A stretch of DNA of 64,000 nucleotides from the NCBI RefSeq assembly GCF_004664715.2, contig NC_051071.1, forward strand, positions 3,621,501 to 3,685,500, in the 5' to 3' direction. Both the position numbers and the translations under genes were made by a program. The notes below the pieces were generated by a model that was not told the origin of the DNA, did not search any database, and was given only the letters and a program-made list of their open reading frames with translations. The stretch comes from Peromyscus leucopus (Eukaryota > Chordata > Mammalia > Rodentia > Cricetidae). Positions within the stretch are counted from its first letter, which is position 1, and the number at the start of each line of letters is the position of its first letter. Below are positions 10,971 through 21,616 of this stretch, piece after piece.

Positions 10971-10974
10971 GTTG

Positions 10975-11146
10975 ACTGAGACACTGGGTCATATCCTGAG
11001 CATAAGAAATCTCAAAGACTTCCCCCACAGTGATACACTTCCTTCAAAAAGTTCATACTCACTCCAATAAAACCACACTTCCCTATTGGGAACTATTGTT
11101 CCATTCCTTATGAGATTATGGGGGCCAATTACAATCTACCACACTT
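10975..11146 (+). mobile_element. Rodent interspersed repeat (copy A), truncated
   Basis: 'CCCCCACAGTGATACACTTCC', 'ATGAGATTATGGGGGCCAAT' and 'CAATCTACCAC' match the 3' half of the repeats at 28925-29222 and 20291-20690. I know the family as an abundant rodent repeat of the URR1/RMER1 kind but am not sure of the exact name. Confidence 0.7.
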
Positions 11147-13000
11147 GGCAACAAGTCAAGGAAAGTATAAGGGTACATTTGTACCCTTTCCTCAAAGTTA
11201 GGGTTGGGTCAGAGTTTTGTTTTTGTCTTTCCAGAATAAAAGCATCCAACTAAGAAATCTAGAAACCATTAGACAAATGAGATAGCTAAAGAAGAAAGAT
11301 GAATCATCAAGAGAAAATATCCCTAGAAGAGGAGTAAATTGGCCTAATGGTATAGACCACCTCTAACAGGGTAGAATTCCATAAATCTTCCGAAATGCTT
11401 GTTTTTGCTCTCTACAAACATAAAAGGCAAATGATCTTTTCATGACCCCAATTCAATTAAAAATCAAAGCTGACTCTGCAGCTGAAGCATGGCTCTCTCC
11501 TTCTCTAAACCCATCCATGCGTGTTAAAAAGGAAAATCAAAAATCCTTCATGTATGGAACAGGAAAAAACCAAAATTAAGGAATATTTGCACTAATCTCA
11601 TAATCCTTTTGTTTTATTTCAACTGTTGAAAACTTTCCCTAAAGTTTTAAATATAAATATTAGATATAAATATTATCTCAAAATCTATAGGATTACTATG
11701 TACATATATACAAACTTTCTGTTGGGATATTAGTAGTCATACAGATTACTAATTAATTCTAGAAATAAGCTTCATCTAGCTTCTTGTACATATCTTGGGG
11801 TTTGAGTCTGAAGCAAGTAATTAGGAACTCAGTCTGGATGCACTTTAATAGATTGTAGTTCTCTAAATTTTTGGAGATCTGCTATATATAGCATTTTAAA
11901 TGTTTTAAGTTTTCTGCAGTGAACTGTGAAAATTCCTTATAGGGACCTTTGAGGTCTCCAAGAAGATGATGAGGCACTGTAACAAAAAAATCTACCTGGA
12001 CTGTGACAATGCCATTAAGCTGACAAACACCACCCAAAGATCGGTTTCAGACTACAAACTGTTCAGGACAATTTCAAAGCAGCTAGTTAAGATGGTCTAG
12101 CCTCACAGACTACTCCAGCCAGGACTTCAGTAAAACCCTGCACTTTCTCATCACACAAAGGCTGGACAACAAATGATACAGCTAGCTCTCCCAGGACTTG
12201 ACCATTGTCCCAATTTTCTCAGGGCCATGTAAAGATGCTATCACCTCCAGATAGTAGGAAGTAATTTGAAGAACATGACAGCCACATTTCCAAGAGGTGG
12301 GGTGGATGGTTTTTGGACATTTGGTGGGCTATGGATGTTCATCATCATTTAGGGAGATTGAGTTGTTATTGGTCATAGTTAGGGAGGAAAAGTAAACAAA
12401 GGTTAAATTAAGGGATTTCTTTTTCTTTCTTCTATCCTTCTTTATCTACTATCTAATGTTGAAAGGGGGAGGGTGGGGGATAAAAAAGGGATATAAGAAT
12501 GATAGAATAAAAGGGTAGAGTATTAAATCTACTTTTAAACTAAAAACCAACTACTAGTCTCAAATATTTTACATGGGTATGAATTTTTGTATATTGATAC
12601 AAATTTAAGGTTAGTTTTGTTTTAACATACTGTATATGTTTCTATTCTTGTTTAAGATATTGTGCCTATACAAATCATTTTAAAATATAATGTAAATTTC
12701 TAGTCCATAAAAGCTACTATTACAAACTGTTTAGGATAATTAAGGAATGCAGGTTAATAGTCACCTATAACAACCAAATTCATAGTCATGTTAGAAATGC
12801 TGTCAAGGTAGTGTATATATGTACAGTTGTGGAAATTACAGTGGAAATATACAAAATACATGTGACTTCATGGTACCATTAGAATTGGCATCCGTAAGTA
12901 TAATGTAACATCTGGATAAGAATCATAAGGATTTTAAATTAAAGTTTAAAAGCTTTTGCTCATCTAAAAATATTTATCAATTTGCATATAAAAATGATTG
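11147..13000 (+). mobile_element. Non-coding 3' module of the class II ERV
   Basis: No open frame. Blocks at 11488-11520, 11945-12300 and 12480-12850 are shared with the elements at 34080-34850 and 44150-44810, for example 'CCATTAAGCTGACAAACACC' versus 'CCATTGAGCTGATAAACACC' at 44505 and 'ATAAAAGGGTAG' at 12507 and 34471. This looks like the 3' part of a retroelement family that lacks an env gene. Confidence 0.65.
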
Positions 13001-13217
13001 ATAACATTGGGGCTAAATTCACTAGTTACCTAACACTGCTGAAAAATTTAATGAAAATGAAATATCTAAAGTCAATAACTGACTGGTGTTAATTATCTCG
13101 TTAATATATTTTGCATTCAAAGATAACTGCAGGGAATAAATTCAAACAAAATATGTTATCTCAAATTCATGATTTTATTTTCCATATTTGCTTATGTGTA
13201 ACTTTTCTACTTAGACA

Positions 13218-13403
13218 GTATGTTTTATATAATGCATACATTACATAACTGAATAACATGTAATATTAGATAAATAAATAAAAGTGTATATATGTGTGTG
13301 AGTGTGCATGTGGAAGTTATCTGTATGTTTTATATAATACATACATTACATAACAGAATAACATGTATTATTAGGTAAGTAAATAAAAGTGTATATGTGT
13401 GGC
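13218..13403. repeat. Two-copy tandem duplication, period about 105 bp
   Basis: 'GTATGTTTTATATAATGCAT' at 13218 recurs as 'GTATGTTTTATATAATACAT' at 13323, continuing through 'AATAACATGTA' and 'AAATAAAAGTGTATAT'. The second copy is interrupted by the LTR beginning at about 13401. Confidence 0.85.
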
Positions 13404-13909
13404 ATGAATCTTAGAGGGTCTTATTAATAAAAAACAAACCTGAGGCCAGTTATTGGGGTGAATGCTGGAAGATCAGAGAAGTAGAACAAGCCACAGCTTC
13501 TTCACCTCGACAATTCCTCAGCTGATCCTGTTTCCTCAGACTGGAAGCTTCTGTGTCCTCATCCCAATGGCTCTCGGCTGAACTGCTGCTCGAAAGTCTG
13601 AAGCTTAAATAGCTAAAAAGCTTCTAATTTCTTATCCTCACACCTTATATATCTTTCTGCTTTCTGCCTCACTCCCTGGGATTAAAGGCTCACTTTCTGG
13701 GATTAAAGGCGTGAGTCACCATGCCTGGCTGTTTCCAATGTGGCCTTGAACTCACAGAGATCCAGAGGGATTTCTGCCTCTGGAATGCTAGGATTAAAGG
13801 CATGTGCTACCACTGCCTATCCTCTATATTTAATATTGTGCTTGTCCTGTTCTCTGACCCCAGATAAGTTTATTAGGGTGCACAATATTTTGGGGAACAC
13901 AATTCTACC
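13401..13909 (-). mobile_element. Solo LTR of a class II ERV, antisense, with built-in B1-derived segments
   Basis: Read on the minus strand it starts near 13909 with a 'TATGGTAGAATTGTG' form and ends with 'TTAATAAGACCCTCTAAGAT' and 'TCATGCCA'. It contains two B1-like blocks ('GGATTAAAGGC' near 13680-13730 and 13790-13820, plus strand). Its ends and B1-like blocks resemble the LTRs at 43529-45256, so B1 material seems to be part of this LTR family. Confidence 0.7.
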
Positions 13910-13974
13910 ATATATATATATATATATGTGTGTATGTGTGCGCGCAAGCACGCGTGTGTAGAAGTAGATAGTTT

Positions 13975-14335
13975 GAATGTAACTGTCTCCACAAGCTCAT
14001 AGGGAGTGGCACTATTAGGTTTAGCCTTGTTAAAGTAGGTGCGGCCTTAATGGAGGAAGTGTGTTCACTGTGGGGCAGGCTTTGAGGTCTCTTATGCTTA
14101 TTATGCCTAATTCAGTTCACTTCTTGTTGCCTATGGATCAAGATGTAGGACTCTTAGCTCCTCCAGCACCATGTCTGCCTACATCCCACCATGTGCTGCC
14201 ATGATGATAATGGACTAAACCTCTGAACTGTAAGCCAGTCCAATGAAATGTTCTCCTGTACAAGAGTTGCCGTAGTTATGGTGTCTCATCACACCAATAG
14301 CTATGTTGTTACAATGTGGTGTCAGGTAGACAAGT
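13975..14335 (-). mobile_element. Rodent interspersed repeat (copy B), antisense
   Basis: 'GGGAGTGGCACTATTAGG', 'CCTCCAGCACCATGTCTGCC', 'ATGATGATAATGGACTAAAC' and 'CTCTGAACTGTAAGCCAG' are reverse-complement counterparts of the repeat at 20291-20690. Confidence 0.8.
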
Positions 14336-14379
14336 CATTTTGGACTCTCCTAACAAATGCAGACTAGCCCAATTTATTT

Positions 14380-14537
14380 ATTTATTTTTAAAGATTTTTT
14401 TATTATGTAAATAATAGAAGAGGGTGCCAGATCTCATTACAGATGGTTGTGAGCCACCATGTGGGTGCTGGCAACTGAACTCAGGACCTCTGGAAGAGCA
14501 GTTGGTGCTCTTAACCTCTAAGCCATCTCTCCAACCC
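14380..14537 (-). mobile_element. B2 SINE, antisense, with 12-bp target duplication
   Basis: Antisense B2 from 'AAAGATTTTTTTATTATG' through 'GTTGTGAGCCACCATGTGGG' to 'AAGCCATCTCTCCAACCC'. The flanking repeat CCCAATTTATTT occurs at 14368-14379 and 14538-14549. Confidence 0.93.
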
Positions 14538-14699
14538 CCCAATTTATTTTAAATACAAGTGGTTGAGCTTCCACATACAAATGTGTGTAAGAATGATTAG
14601 ATATGCTGTGAATATAATATGATAAGACTGTTGACCTTTCAAGAAACTTTAGAGCAGTCAATGAAATTGCCTGTTTCCTGACAGTCACAATATGAGGTG

Positions 14700-14825
14700 T
14701 TTTGCTTTCCAATACTCTCTCCACCATGAGGACTGAAACCTCTAGAACTGTGAGCCAAAATAAATAATTCCCAGCTTTAAGTTGTTACCTCAGATATTTT
14801 TGGTCACACATACAGAAAGGTAACT
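14700..14825 (-). mobile_element. Old rodent repeat fragment, antisense
   Basis: 'CCTCTAGAACTGTGAGCC' followed by 'AAAATAAATAATTCCCAGC' and 'TTTGGTCACACATACAGAAA' resembles the end of an abundant rodent repeat related to copies A and B. Confidence 0.5.
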
Positions 14826-15839
14826 AATATAAGCAGGAAAACAAATTTTGAAGAATGATTGGTATGAAAGTAGCAATGAGTGAAATAAATGGAGGCGTCA
14901 TCCAGTAGTAACGTGAGAAGCCACTATTGATTGTGTGACATTTTTGATCCCATCTGGAATTGTAAAACCTCACCTCTCTACAATACACCAAAAGGCTTTT
15001 ATTAAGGTTCAAGGTAGAAAACATCAATACAACATTTTGTAACTTTCAAAATACCACAAAGATCTTAGGCACCAGTGAGTCAAGAGACCTCAAATGTCTT
15101 GACTGCACACCCAATCAGTGTTTGGTCCAGACATGCTGGGATTCATGCCCAGCACATGATTGTTTTCTCCCCCTCACTCAACAGCCTGGGAAACCCACAG
15201 CTTAAGCTGCAGCTGGCTGTGTTCTAGGCATGGCTCTTGCTCTTCCACCAGCTGCTCCTGTCAGTTCCCATGCTCTTCCCTCTCTGCCCACTCTAGTGTG
15301 CTAGATAGAGCTTTGCTGCACCTTCTCTCTCTCCCAAAAAGGTCTCTTTCCAAGTCCTCCACTTGTTCATTTGGGCTTTGTTTTGATCTTGGGCAGATCT
15401 AGTGTTGTTTGTTTTTTTTTTTTTTTTTTTCCAGTTTCCCTCCACAGCTCCTTCTCCTCTGGACTCTGGCGCATGAAGCACTGTTGCTTTGAGCCCTGCA
15501 CTATGGGTGAAAATGCCCAGCTGTCCATCATGGGTAGGCTCTCCTATGATGCTTTATACTCCAAACTCTTCTTTTAGGGTTTTTAAGTTGGTCATCTAAC
15601 ATGGTTTCCCAGAAAACACTTCTGTTCGTCTTTCTGTTAAAAAGTCTTGTCTATTTCATTTGTATGAATGAAAATGTGTGTGGCCACAGTATGTTTTTTT
15701 AATGGCTCTTGGATGCCTGGGTTTGCATGTGTGCTTTTAATTGGTCTTGGATGCCTGGGTTTGCACATTACATATGTCTTGGTAATAGCTCAGCTGTTAT
15801 TACAACTAGTTGTATGGGCTCTGATTTGATGACATAGAA
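14826..15839. other. Unassigned, possible LTR-like sequence
   Basis: 14826-15150 shows nothing recognisable. 15150-15600 is C/T-rich with a T-run at 15411-15430 and could be a decayed LTR upstream of the class I fragments, but no primer-binding site or TATA box with matching spacing was found. 15690-15770 contains a short duplication ('TTGGATGCCTGGGTTTGCA' at 15709 and 15747). Confidence 0.35.
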
Positions 15840-16250
15840 AAGTTTTTTTATGCTGTTCTACCTTAATATAAAGAAATATTGCCAAGAAATTTGGTATGGT
15901 TTAAAATCTGTAAGGGTTGTGACTCCAGATGAAACTGTTCTGGAGAACAACAGGTGGTCTTTTACTACCCTAATTAAGTACAGCCAGCCACGTGGGCAGG
16001 TGCCATTTTGGCTAAGGTCAGAGAAAGAGGTCATATGACTTCAACCACCATCTCTAGTGAGGGTGACCACATGGTCTGCTATCACTTTACAACAGGTGGG
16101 CAGGTGCCATTCTGGCTAAGAAATAGGGAGGTCAGATGACTTTACACCATCTTTAATAAGGGAGATGGGTCCAACTAAGAAGACATTAGGTCTCCAAGTT
16201 ATTTTTGGATTAGGATAGATTTCTGTAGGATAATTCCTGTCATGTCCTTA
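15840..16250. repeat. Diverged tandem duplication, probably in an old ERV leader
   Basis: 'GGGCAGGTGCCATTTTGGCT' at 15994 recurs as 'GGGCAGGTGCCATTCTGGCT' at 16097, each followed by 'GGTCA(T/G)ATGACTT' and 'CACCATCT'. The period is about 103 bp. Confidence 0.7.
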
Positions 16251-16599
16251 AAAAAAAAAGATTTATAAAAGATAGGATTTAAAACAATGCTGGTTTACTG
16301 AGGTATTAAGCTGCACCTTCATGCATTCATGTACAGGGATATATCTTGCTGGCAGTCAGATTTTGTAACCTAAGAGTAAACCCCTCAATATTGATTTTAA
16401 AAACACTAAATTGTCTGCAATATTAAAACTTGGTTTTGCCTTATGATTATGTCTTAGGATCACAGCTGAAAACTAGAGACTGAATCCTCTTGCTTCTACC
16501 AACATTGCTAAGCTGTAATTAATTGGGAAACTGTATGTCAAGATTTAGCTCATTTGTTAAGCAACATTTGTCAAGTTCAGATATACCAACAGAAAATTA

Positions 16600-17000
16600 T
16601 ACCCTGATCCTCAAATGCTTCAGGGATCTGAGAAATGGCATTTTAATAAAAAGTTTCTCATAGACACATGCCAGATCCTAGCTGTATCCTGTTCTTCCTC
16701 CAAGGAACATGGAAGAATGTCCACAAAGAAGCTTGCCTTAAATGTGGCAAGCCAGTCAAACGGAAAAAAAAAAAAAAAAGCTTTGCACTTTAAAGCAGTG
16801 CCAAGACTCTGCCCAAACTGGAAAACAGGACACTGTGAGATGGATAGTCTCACAATGCCAAATCAAGGTAGGTCATCCTCTCCAAATTCCTAACCCACAG
16901 GAAAAACTGTCAGATCTTCTGGGCCGGGCAGATGAAGACAGGTGCTTCTTCTGGGAGTCCTGTCCCTCAAAAACCACAGAGAAACCTGGGACTGTCTAGG
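16600..17000 (+). pseudogene. Gag nucleocapsid / protease-leader remnant of a class I ERV
   Basis: Frames 16615-16893 and 16742-16999 together hold degraded zinc-knuckle motifs. One begins with a C-X2-C pair (16734-16746) followed by Gly-Lys-Pro; the second keeps the first Cys and the Gly-His pair but has lost the second and last Cys. A tail with Leu-Leu-Gly and acidic residues resembles the Gag-Pol junction of class I ERVs. An A-run at about 16764-16779 expands the first knuckle and shifts frame. Confidence 0.55.
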
Positions 17001-17589
17001 TAACTGAAAGCTGTCTCACTTCTGCTTATTTATCCTCAGATCTGATAGCATTTAATAACTAGGGTGCTAATAGATTTGCCAGTATACCAGCTCTCCCCCA
17101 GCCCCAAGGCTACAACCAGCTGGGTAGCTCATTAGTTCATTAGTTAAGTTTCCTGTTAAAAGTTCAGACAGGTCTGCCTCATTCACATATTTCATGGTAC
17201 AGGATAAACCAGTTTCAGATGTAACTTCAGAGGTTCAGAGTTTTAGCACTGATAAATGCAGTTTTGATAAACTGATAGAGCACTGACTACAGTTTTCAGG
17301 AGTCCTTATATTTCTGTGGATTCTACTGATCCCAGCTTTTAGAGACAGGGTAGCATTAAGGAGGGTATGGAAGCCTCCCTCCTCCTCCTTCACTTACTCA
17401 GCCACTTCCAGTCAGTAAATTTAAATAGATTTAAAGGTGTTTCATTGGACTGAGTCCAGGCCCTAAAAAAATATTCATACCTTTTAACCCAAGGTCATAG
17501 CCTTTTGCTATGACAGCAAGACATAAATCTGTTCCAACTGTTTTACAGACATCTGCAGGTTACTGCACAAGCCCATCCTTCCTGCCAGA
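17001..17589. other. Unassigned, decayed ERV pol region expected
   Basis: Between gag and integrase remnants a protease and RT would be expected, but I see no motif. About 0.6 kb is far too short, so most of pol has been deleted. Confidence 0.35.
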
Positions 17590-17860
17590 CTCATGCCAAA
17601 GCTAACTTGCACTGGGTCCTCCAGATATGCCAGCCCCTGCACCAACTGAGGACACCAACAAGATGAGTACCGACAGGTTGATTTCACCTACATGCCCATT
17701 CATGAAAAGACTCTGTTATCTCTTAACTCTTATGGACACCTTTACAGGATGGATTTACTCCTAACCTCCAGGGAAACAGTAGATGTGATGGCTCTGGTAC
17801 TCCTGGAACACATCACCCCTTGATTTGGTGTGCTATTTCCCCAAGCTCCTGGGGCATCAA
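17590..17860 (+). pseudogene. Integrase core remnant of a class I ERV
   Basis: Shifting frames show a C-X2-C pair near 17581-17605 followed by the first catalytic strand (Asp-Phe-Thr near 17680) and an 'RETVDVMALVLLEHITP' segment at about 17768-17820, matching the helix after the first catalytic Asp in gammaretroviral integrases. The second Asp and the Glu are not found because the sequence jumps to env-like DNA. Confidence 0.65.
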
Positions 17861-17899
17861 TGCTGTGCCAGTCCTCCAAACTCAAAGGCGTATCTGCTC

Positions 17900-18085
17900 T
17901 TATGTCTGACTCACTCATCCTTGCCTCTTCTGTACAACCAGGGCACATCTCCATTTCATTCTTTCTGGCAGCCACATCACTTTTCCCATGGCTAGCCACA
18001 TTCATAGGACTAGTGTTAATTATTTTTTCTCCTAGCAATCTGCCTTTTCTGCCTCCTCAAGAAACAGGTTCCTGAAGTCTCCAGA
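17900..18085 (+). pseudogene. Env transmembrane-subunit remnant of a class I ERV
   Basis: The 17830-18075 frame contains a hydrophobic membrane span with a 'PWLATFIGLVLIIF' core, in the position and style of the membrane anchor of class I ERV Env. It follows the integrase fragment directly, so the surface subunit is deleted. Only the anchor is recognisable. Confidence 0.5.
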
Positions 18086-18089
18086 ATGG

Positions 18090-18480
18090 CAGCTAACTGA
18101 ATGCTTGACACTCACACCTCCTGCTGAGCATGACCCTAAACGACTTCTCCCTTCCCACTTGGTCCCTTGCCAGCAGGAAGCAGCCAGACTTGAACTTGCA
18201 TCCATATATACCCAAAAAGGTTGGGATGCTGGGGCTATCTGCTGGAGCTGCCTTCTCCAAACCCTGCCACTGAGAAAGCCCACCACACAGCAGCTCCAAT
18301 CCCCAGAGGGTATTTAAGGTCCAGCCCAAAACTTCCCCTCATGGTTTCCCCTCATAGATTCTCCTCTCTCCTGGGAACACCCAGGAATGCACTGCTCAGA
18401 TTAAACCTGGGCTTACTAATTCAGCCTGATCTGACTTATAGCCAGTGTTACTACTGGGGCATTTAAAATTTTCAATTAGT
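18090..18480 (+). mobile_element. Possible 3' LTR of the class I ERV remnant
   Basis: Follows the env remnant. Contains a TATA-like TATTTAAGG at 18310-18318 and an ATTAAA polyadenylation-like signal at 18400-18405. No matching 5' LTR was found, so the call rests on position and signals. A short duplication 'TTCAATTAGTGCTCTTCTAT' lies at 18471-18516. Confidence 0.4.
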
Positions 18481-18574
18481 GCTCTTCTATAAAATTCAAT
18501 TAGTGCTCTTCTATACAGCTTTGCTTCTACATTCATGTACATACAAAACATACAATATTTAACTTTCAGGGGGC

Positions 18575-19618
18575 AGATTTAAATTTGCTTAATAAGATTA
18601 CCTCCAAGAGAATCAAGATTTTCAGCAAATGATAAAATTCCACTCTTTTAAAGGCTGAATACAACGTCACTGTGTATATGAACCACATTTTCTTGTATAC
18701 AGTCCTTTATTGTTGAACATAAGGGTTGTTTCAATAATCTCATTATTGTGACTGGTGCTGCAACTAATGTACAAGTATCTCTGTGGTAAGATAACTTGAA
18801 GTCCTTCAGGTTATACAAACAGCATATTTGGAACATGCAGTGAATATAGTTCCAGTTTTCTGAGGACCCTCCATAATGATTCACATATTGGCTAGAATAA
18901 TTTACATTCCCACCAGCAGTATTTTGCCCACATTTCCCATCATTTGTTATTTGTTCTCTTAATAACTGTCATTCTAACAGGTGCGATGGGTTCTCAAAGC
19001 AGTTTTAATTCACACTTCTCCAATGACTAGAGAGGATGAACATTTTCCCATGTTTATTGGCCATTTGTACTTCAACCTTTGTGAATTGTTTTTTGGCCCA
19101 TTTACTAACTGGATTAATCTCTTGATTATTTTTTATTGTTGGTTTTATTAGGGAGGTTCATTTTAGTATACTCTAGAAATAATCCTGCAATGGATGTAGA
19201 GAGATTGGAGATTTCTCTACCATTCTGAAGGCTATCTCTTTACTCAATTAACGTTTCCTTTGCACAAGCATTTAATTTCATGAGGGTGATTTGTGAATTA
19301 TTAGCATTATTTCCTGATAAACTGGAGTGCTATCCACAAAGTTCCTGCCTCCTGTCTGCATCGTGAAGTATTTCTCCTACTTTTTCTTCTAATGGTTCAC
19401 AGTTTCGGGTCTTCAAATCAGGTCTCTGGCCTATTCAGAACTGACTTTTTTGTACAGGTTAAGAAATAGGGGTCTCAATTCATTCTGCTACAGCTGGATA
19501 CCTAGTTTCACCAGCCTCATTTGTTGAAAGGCTGTCTTTTCTCCAATATGATTTTAGCATCTTTGTCAAGAACAAGATGGTTATAGCTGTGTGGGTTTAT
19601 ATCTAGTTGGCTCTAGTC
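18575..19618 (-). mobile_element. Old LINE-1 fragment, antisense (ORF2 C-terminal region)
   Basis: The plus strand reads like the reverse of LINE-1 ORF2: 'TTTACATTCCCACCAGCAGT', 'TCATTCTAACAGGTGCGATG', 'CATGTTTATTGGCCATTTGT' and 'CTCATTTGTTGAAAGGCTGT'. No long open frame remains. It is much more diverged than the LINE-1 at 59042-64000. Confidence 0.85.
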
Positions 19619-19621
19619 TGT

Positions 19622-19740
19622 TCCTGGGGTAGTTTGAATAAGAATGGCCTCCATAGGCTCATATATTCGAATGCTTAGTCATCAGGGAGTGGCACTACAT
19701 GAAGGATTAGGATTGCTTTGTTTTGGGCCCACTACACCCT
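19622..19740 (-). mobile_element. Rodent interspersed repeat fragment (copy C), antisense
   Basis: 'TAGTTTGAATAAGAATGGCC' and 'CAGGGAGTGGCACTA' match the start of copy B and the reverse of the end of the 20291-20690 copy. Confidence 0.65.
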
Positions 19741-20200
19741 ATACAGGAGGGAATTTACCCACTGTGAGATGATGTTTGAAAGATCTCCCCCAATACTTCC
19801 CCAGCCCAAAGACCAGCAGAATGGCAAAGTTCTTTACCATTCCTTTCTCAAGTCACTACAGTCACCACCACCCACCCACCCACGCCCCAGTCCTCCATAA
19901 AAGCTATTCATTGGACTATCTAAGAGAGCCAGCTGACCTTTGGGTCTACCACCAGTTTCCCCTTATTTAGCCTGGAGATACTGTCTGGGACAAGCAGGTA
20001 GCCAAGGGAGCACTGAAAACAACTTGGAAAGGACCTACATAGTAATTCTCTCCACTCCACACACCCAGGTAAAGAAAGTGGAAGCCACAGCCACCACCAC
20101 CAAATGGATTGTATCCTGGACTATAGATCCACTAAAATTAAGGCTTCACTGGGGCCCTGATCCCTTCCTTTCATGCTCCTCTACTTCCTCCTAAGTCTGT
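19741..20200 (+). pseudogene. Integrase C-terminal remnant of a class I ERV
   Basis: Frames 19718-19900 and 19940-20194 contain a 'FERSPPILPQPK' segment and then a 'WKRTYIVILSTPH'-like SH3-type strand (the Lys is an Glu-Arg context here), corresponding to the integrase C-terminal DNA-binding domain seen intact in order at 26393-26737. It is isolated between repeats, so its provirus is lost or is the one at 16600-18480. Confidence 0.6.
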
Positions 20201-20290
20201 GTTTTTCCCTATGTATATGATTGCAGGATCACAGTCTAACCCCCACCACCCTCAGGCCTGAATCTGGGAACTGAGAAAGACAGATACAGG

Positions 20291-20690
20291 GGAGGTGTCT
20301 TAGTGTTCTGTTGCTGTGAAGAGATACCATGACCACAGCAATTCTCATAAAACAAAGCATTTAACTGGAGCTTGCCTATAGTTTCAGAGTCCATTATCAT
20401 CATGGCAGAGAGCATGGTGACATGCAGACAGACATGGTGGTGGAGAGTAGCTGAGAGTTCTGATCCACAGAGTACATCATGATCCACAGGTAGAGAGAGA
20501 AACTAGGCCTGGCTTGGGCTTCTGAAAAAAAACCCAAAGCCCAGCCCCAGTGAAACACTTCCTCCAACAAAGCCACACCCAATCCAACAAGGCCACATTT
20601 CCTAACCCCTGCCAAGTAGCACCACTTCCTCATGACCAAGCATTCAAATCTATGAGCCTATGGGGGCCATTCTTATTCAAACTACCACAG
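20291..20690 (+). mobile_element. Rodent interspersed repeat (copy D), nearly complete
   Basis: Begins 'GTGTCTTAGTGTTCTGTTGC', continues 'AGATACCATGACCACAGCAA', 'CATTATCATCATGGCAGAGA', 'ACACTTCCTCCAACAAAGCC' and ends 'TTCAAACTACCACAG'. It is the most complete of at least five copies in the window. Confidence 0.8.
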
Positions 20691-20694
20691 GAGG

Positions 20695-21278
20695 TGATTG
20701 TTTATAGCTAATGTGGCTATAAACCAGCAACACATATTCTATCTTGACCTTTACTCACTGATATCTTCTTTGTCAGAATGGCTAAGATGAACAAAACAAA
20801 TGTCAGTTCATGCTGGCTGTGAAGGGGCCCCAAAATAGCTTGACCACACAGCAGCCATGACAGGCTTAGGGGCCTAGACATAGCTTCTGAGACTGGCTTA
20901 TGGCAGGCAACACCCAGATCCAGGAAAAGCCTTAAGCTGATACCACCCAGAGATGAGGAAGTACCTAGCATTCCAATCATTAGATAAGGTGGCCTGATGT
21001 CCTTGAGAGTAGCACACACCTATCTCCCGTTCCTACCAAGATACCCTAGATAATTGTCAGCCAATCAGGGTCCTGAACCCTGGAAATCCCCTCACCCCAA
21101 CCTCTGCTATGACAAAAATCCCACCCTGCCTGGGCTCAGGGCTCTCTGCTCTCATCACTGCATCAGACAGACAGAAGGACTAAGCCCCGGAGCTTGAAAT
21201 AAAGGCTCTTTGCTTTTATTTATGGGATTTGGTCTCTGTAGTGGCCTTTTGGGGGGTCTCCACAATCTGGGCATAACA
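20695..21278 (+). mobile_element. 5' LTR of the class I provirus
   Basis: Ends in CA at 21278, two bases before the primer-binding site. Carries a CCAAT motif (21060-21064), AATAAA at 21200-21205 followed by a GT-rich stretch, and a U5-like end. The start is only bounded by the preceding repeat; with no 3' LTR it cannot be aligned. Confidence 0.75.
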
Positions 21279-21280
21279 TT

Positions 21281-21298
21281 TGGGGGCTCATCCCAGAT
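21281..21298 (+). promoter_or_regulatory. Primer-binding site, tRNA-Pro type
   Basis: TGGGGGCTCATCCCAGAT closely follows the proline-tRNA primer-binding site of gammaretroviruses, with two or three changes, at the exact position expected after the LTR. Confidence 0.85.
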
Positions 21299-21616
21299 CC
21301 CCCAAGCCCACCAGGACCACTGCCCCATAGAGCCTCCTGAAGAGCTGGCTGGTACGTGTGTCTGTGCTTACTCTTGTGTTTTCTGTGGTCATGTGTTTAC
21401 TTGTATTTACTTTTGTTTCGATATCCTTTTGTAGGTAGGCTTTTGTAAGTGGGCCTTTTGGCCATTTGGATATCCTTTTGTAAGTAAGCCAAGACTTGTA
21501 AGTGCCTACTATCGGTACCACAAGCTGGGGAACTGACGTCCCCTTTGGTTGCAATTTGAATTTGATTTAGAAGCTGGCAGCAGCATCTCAGTTCTATTTG
21601 TGTTATTTGTAGTCCT

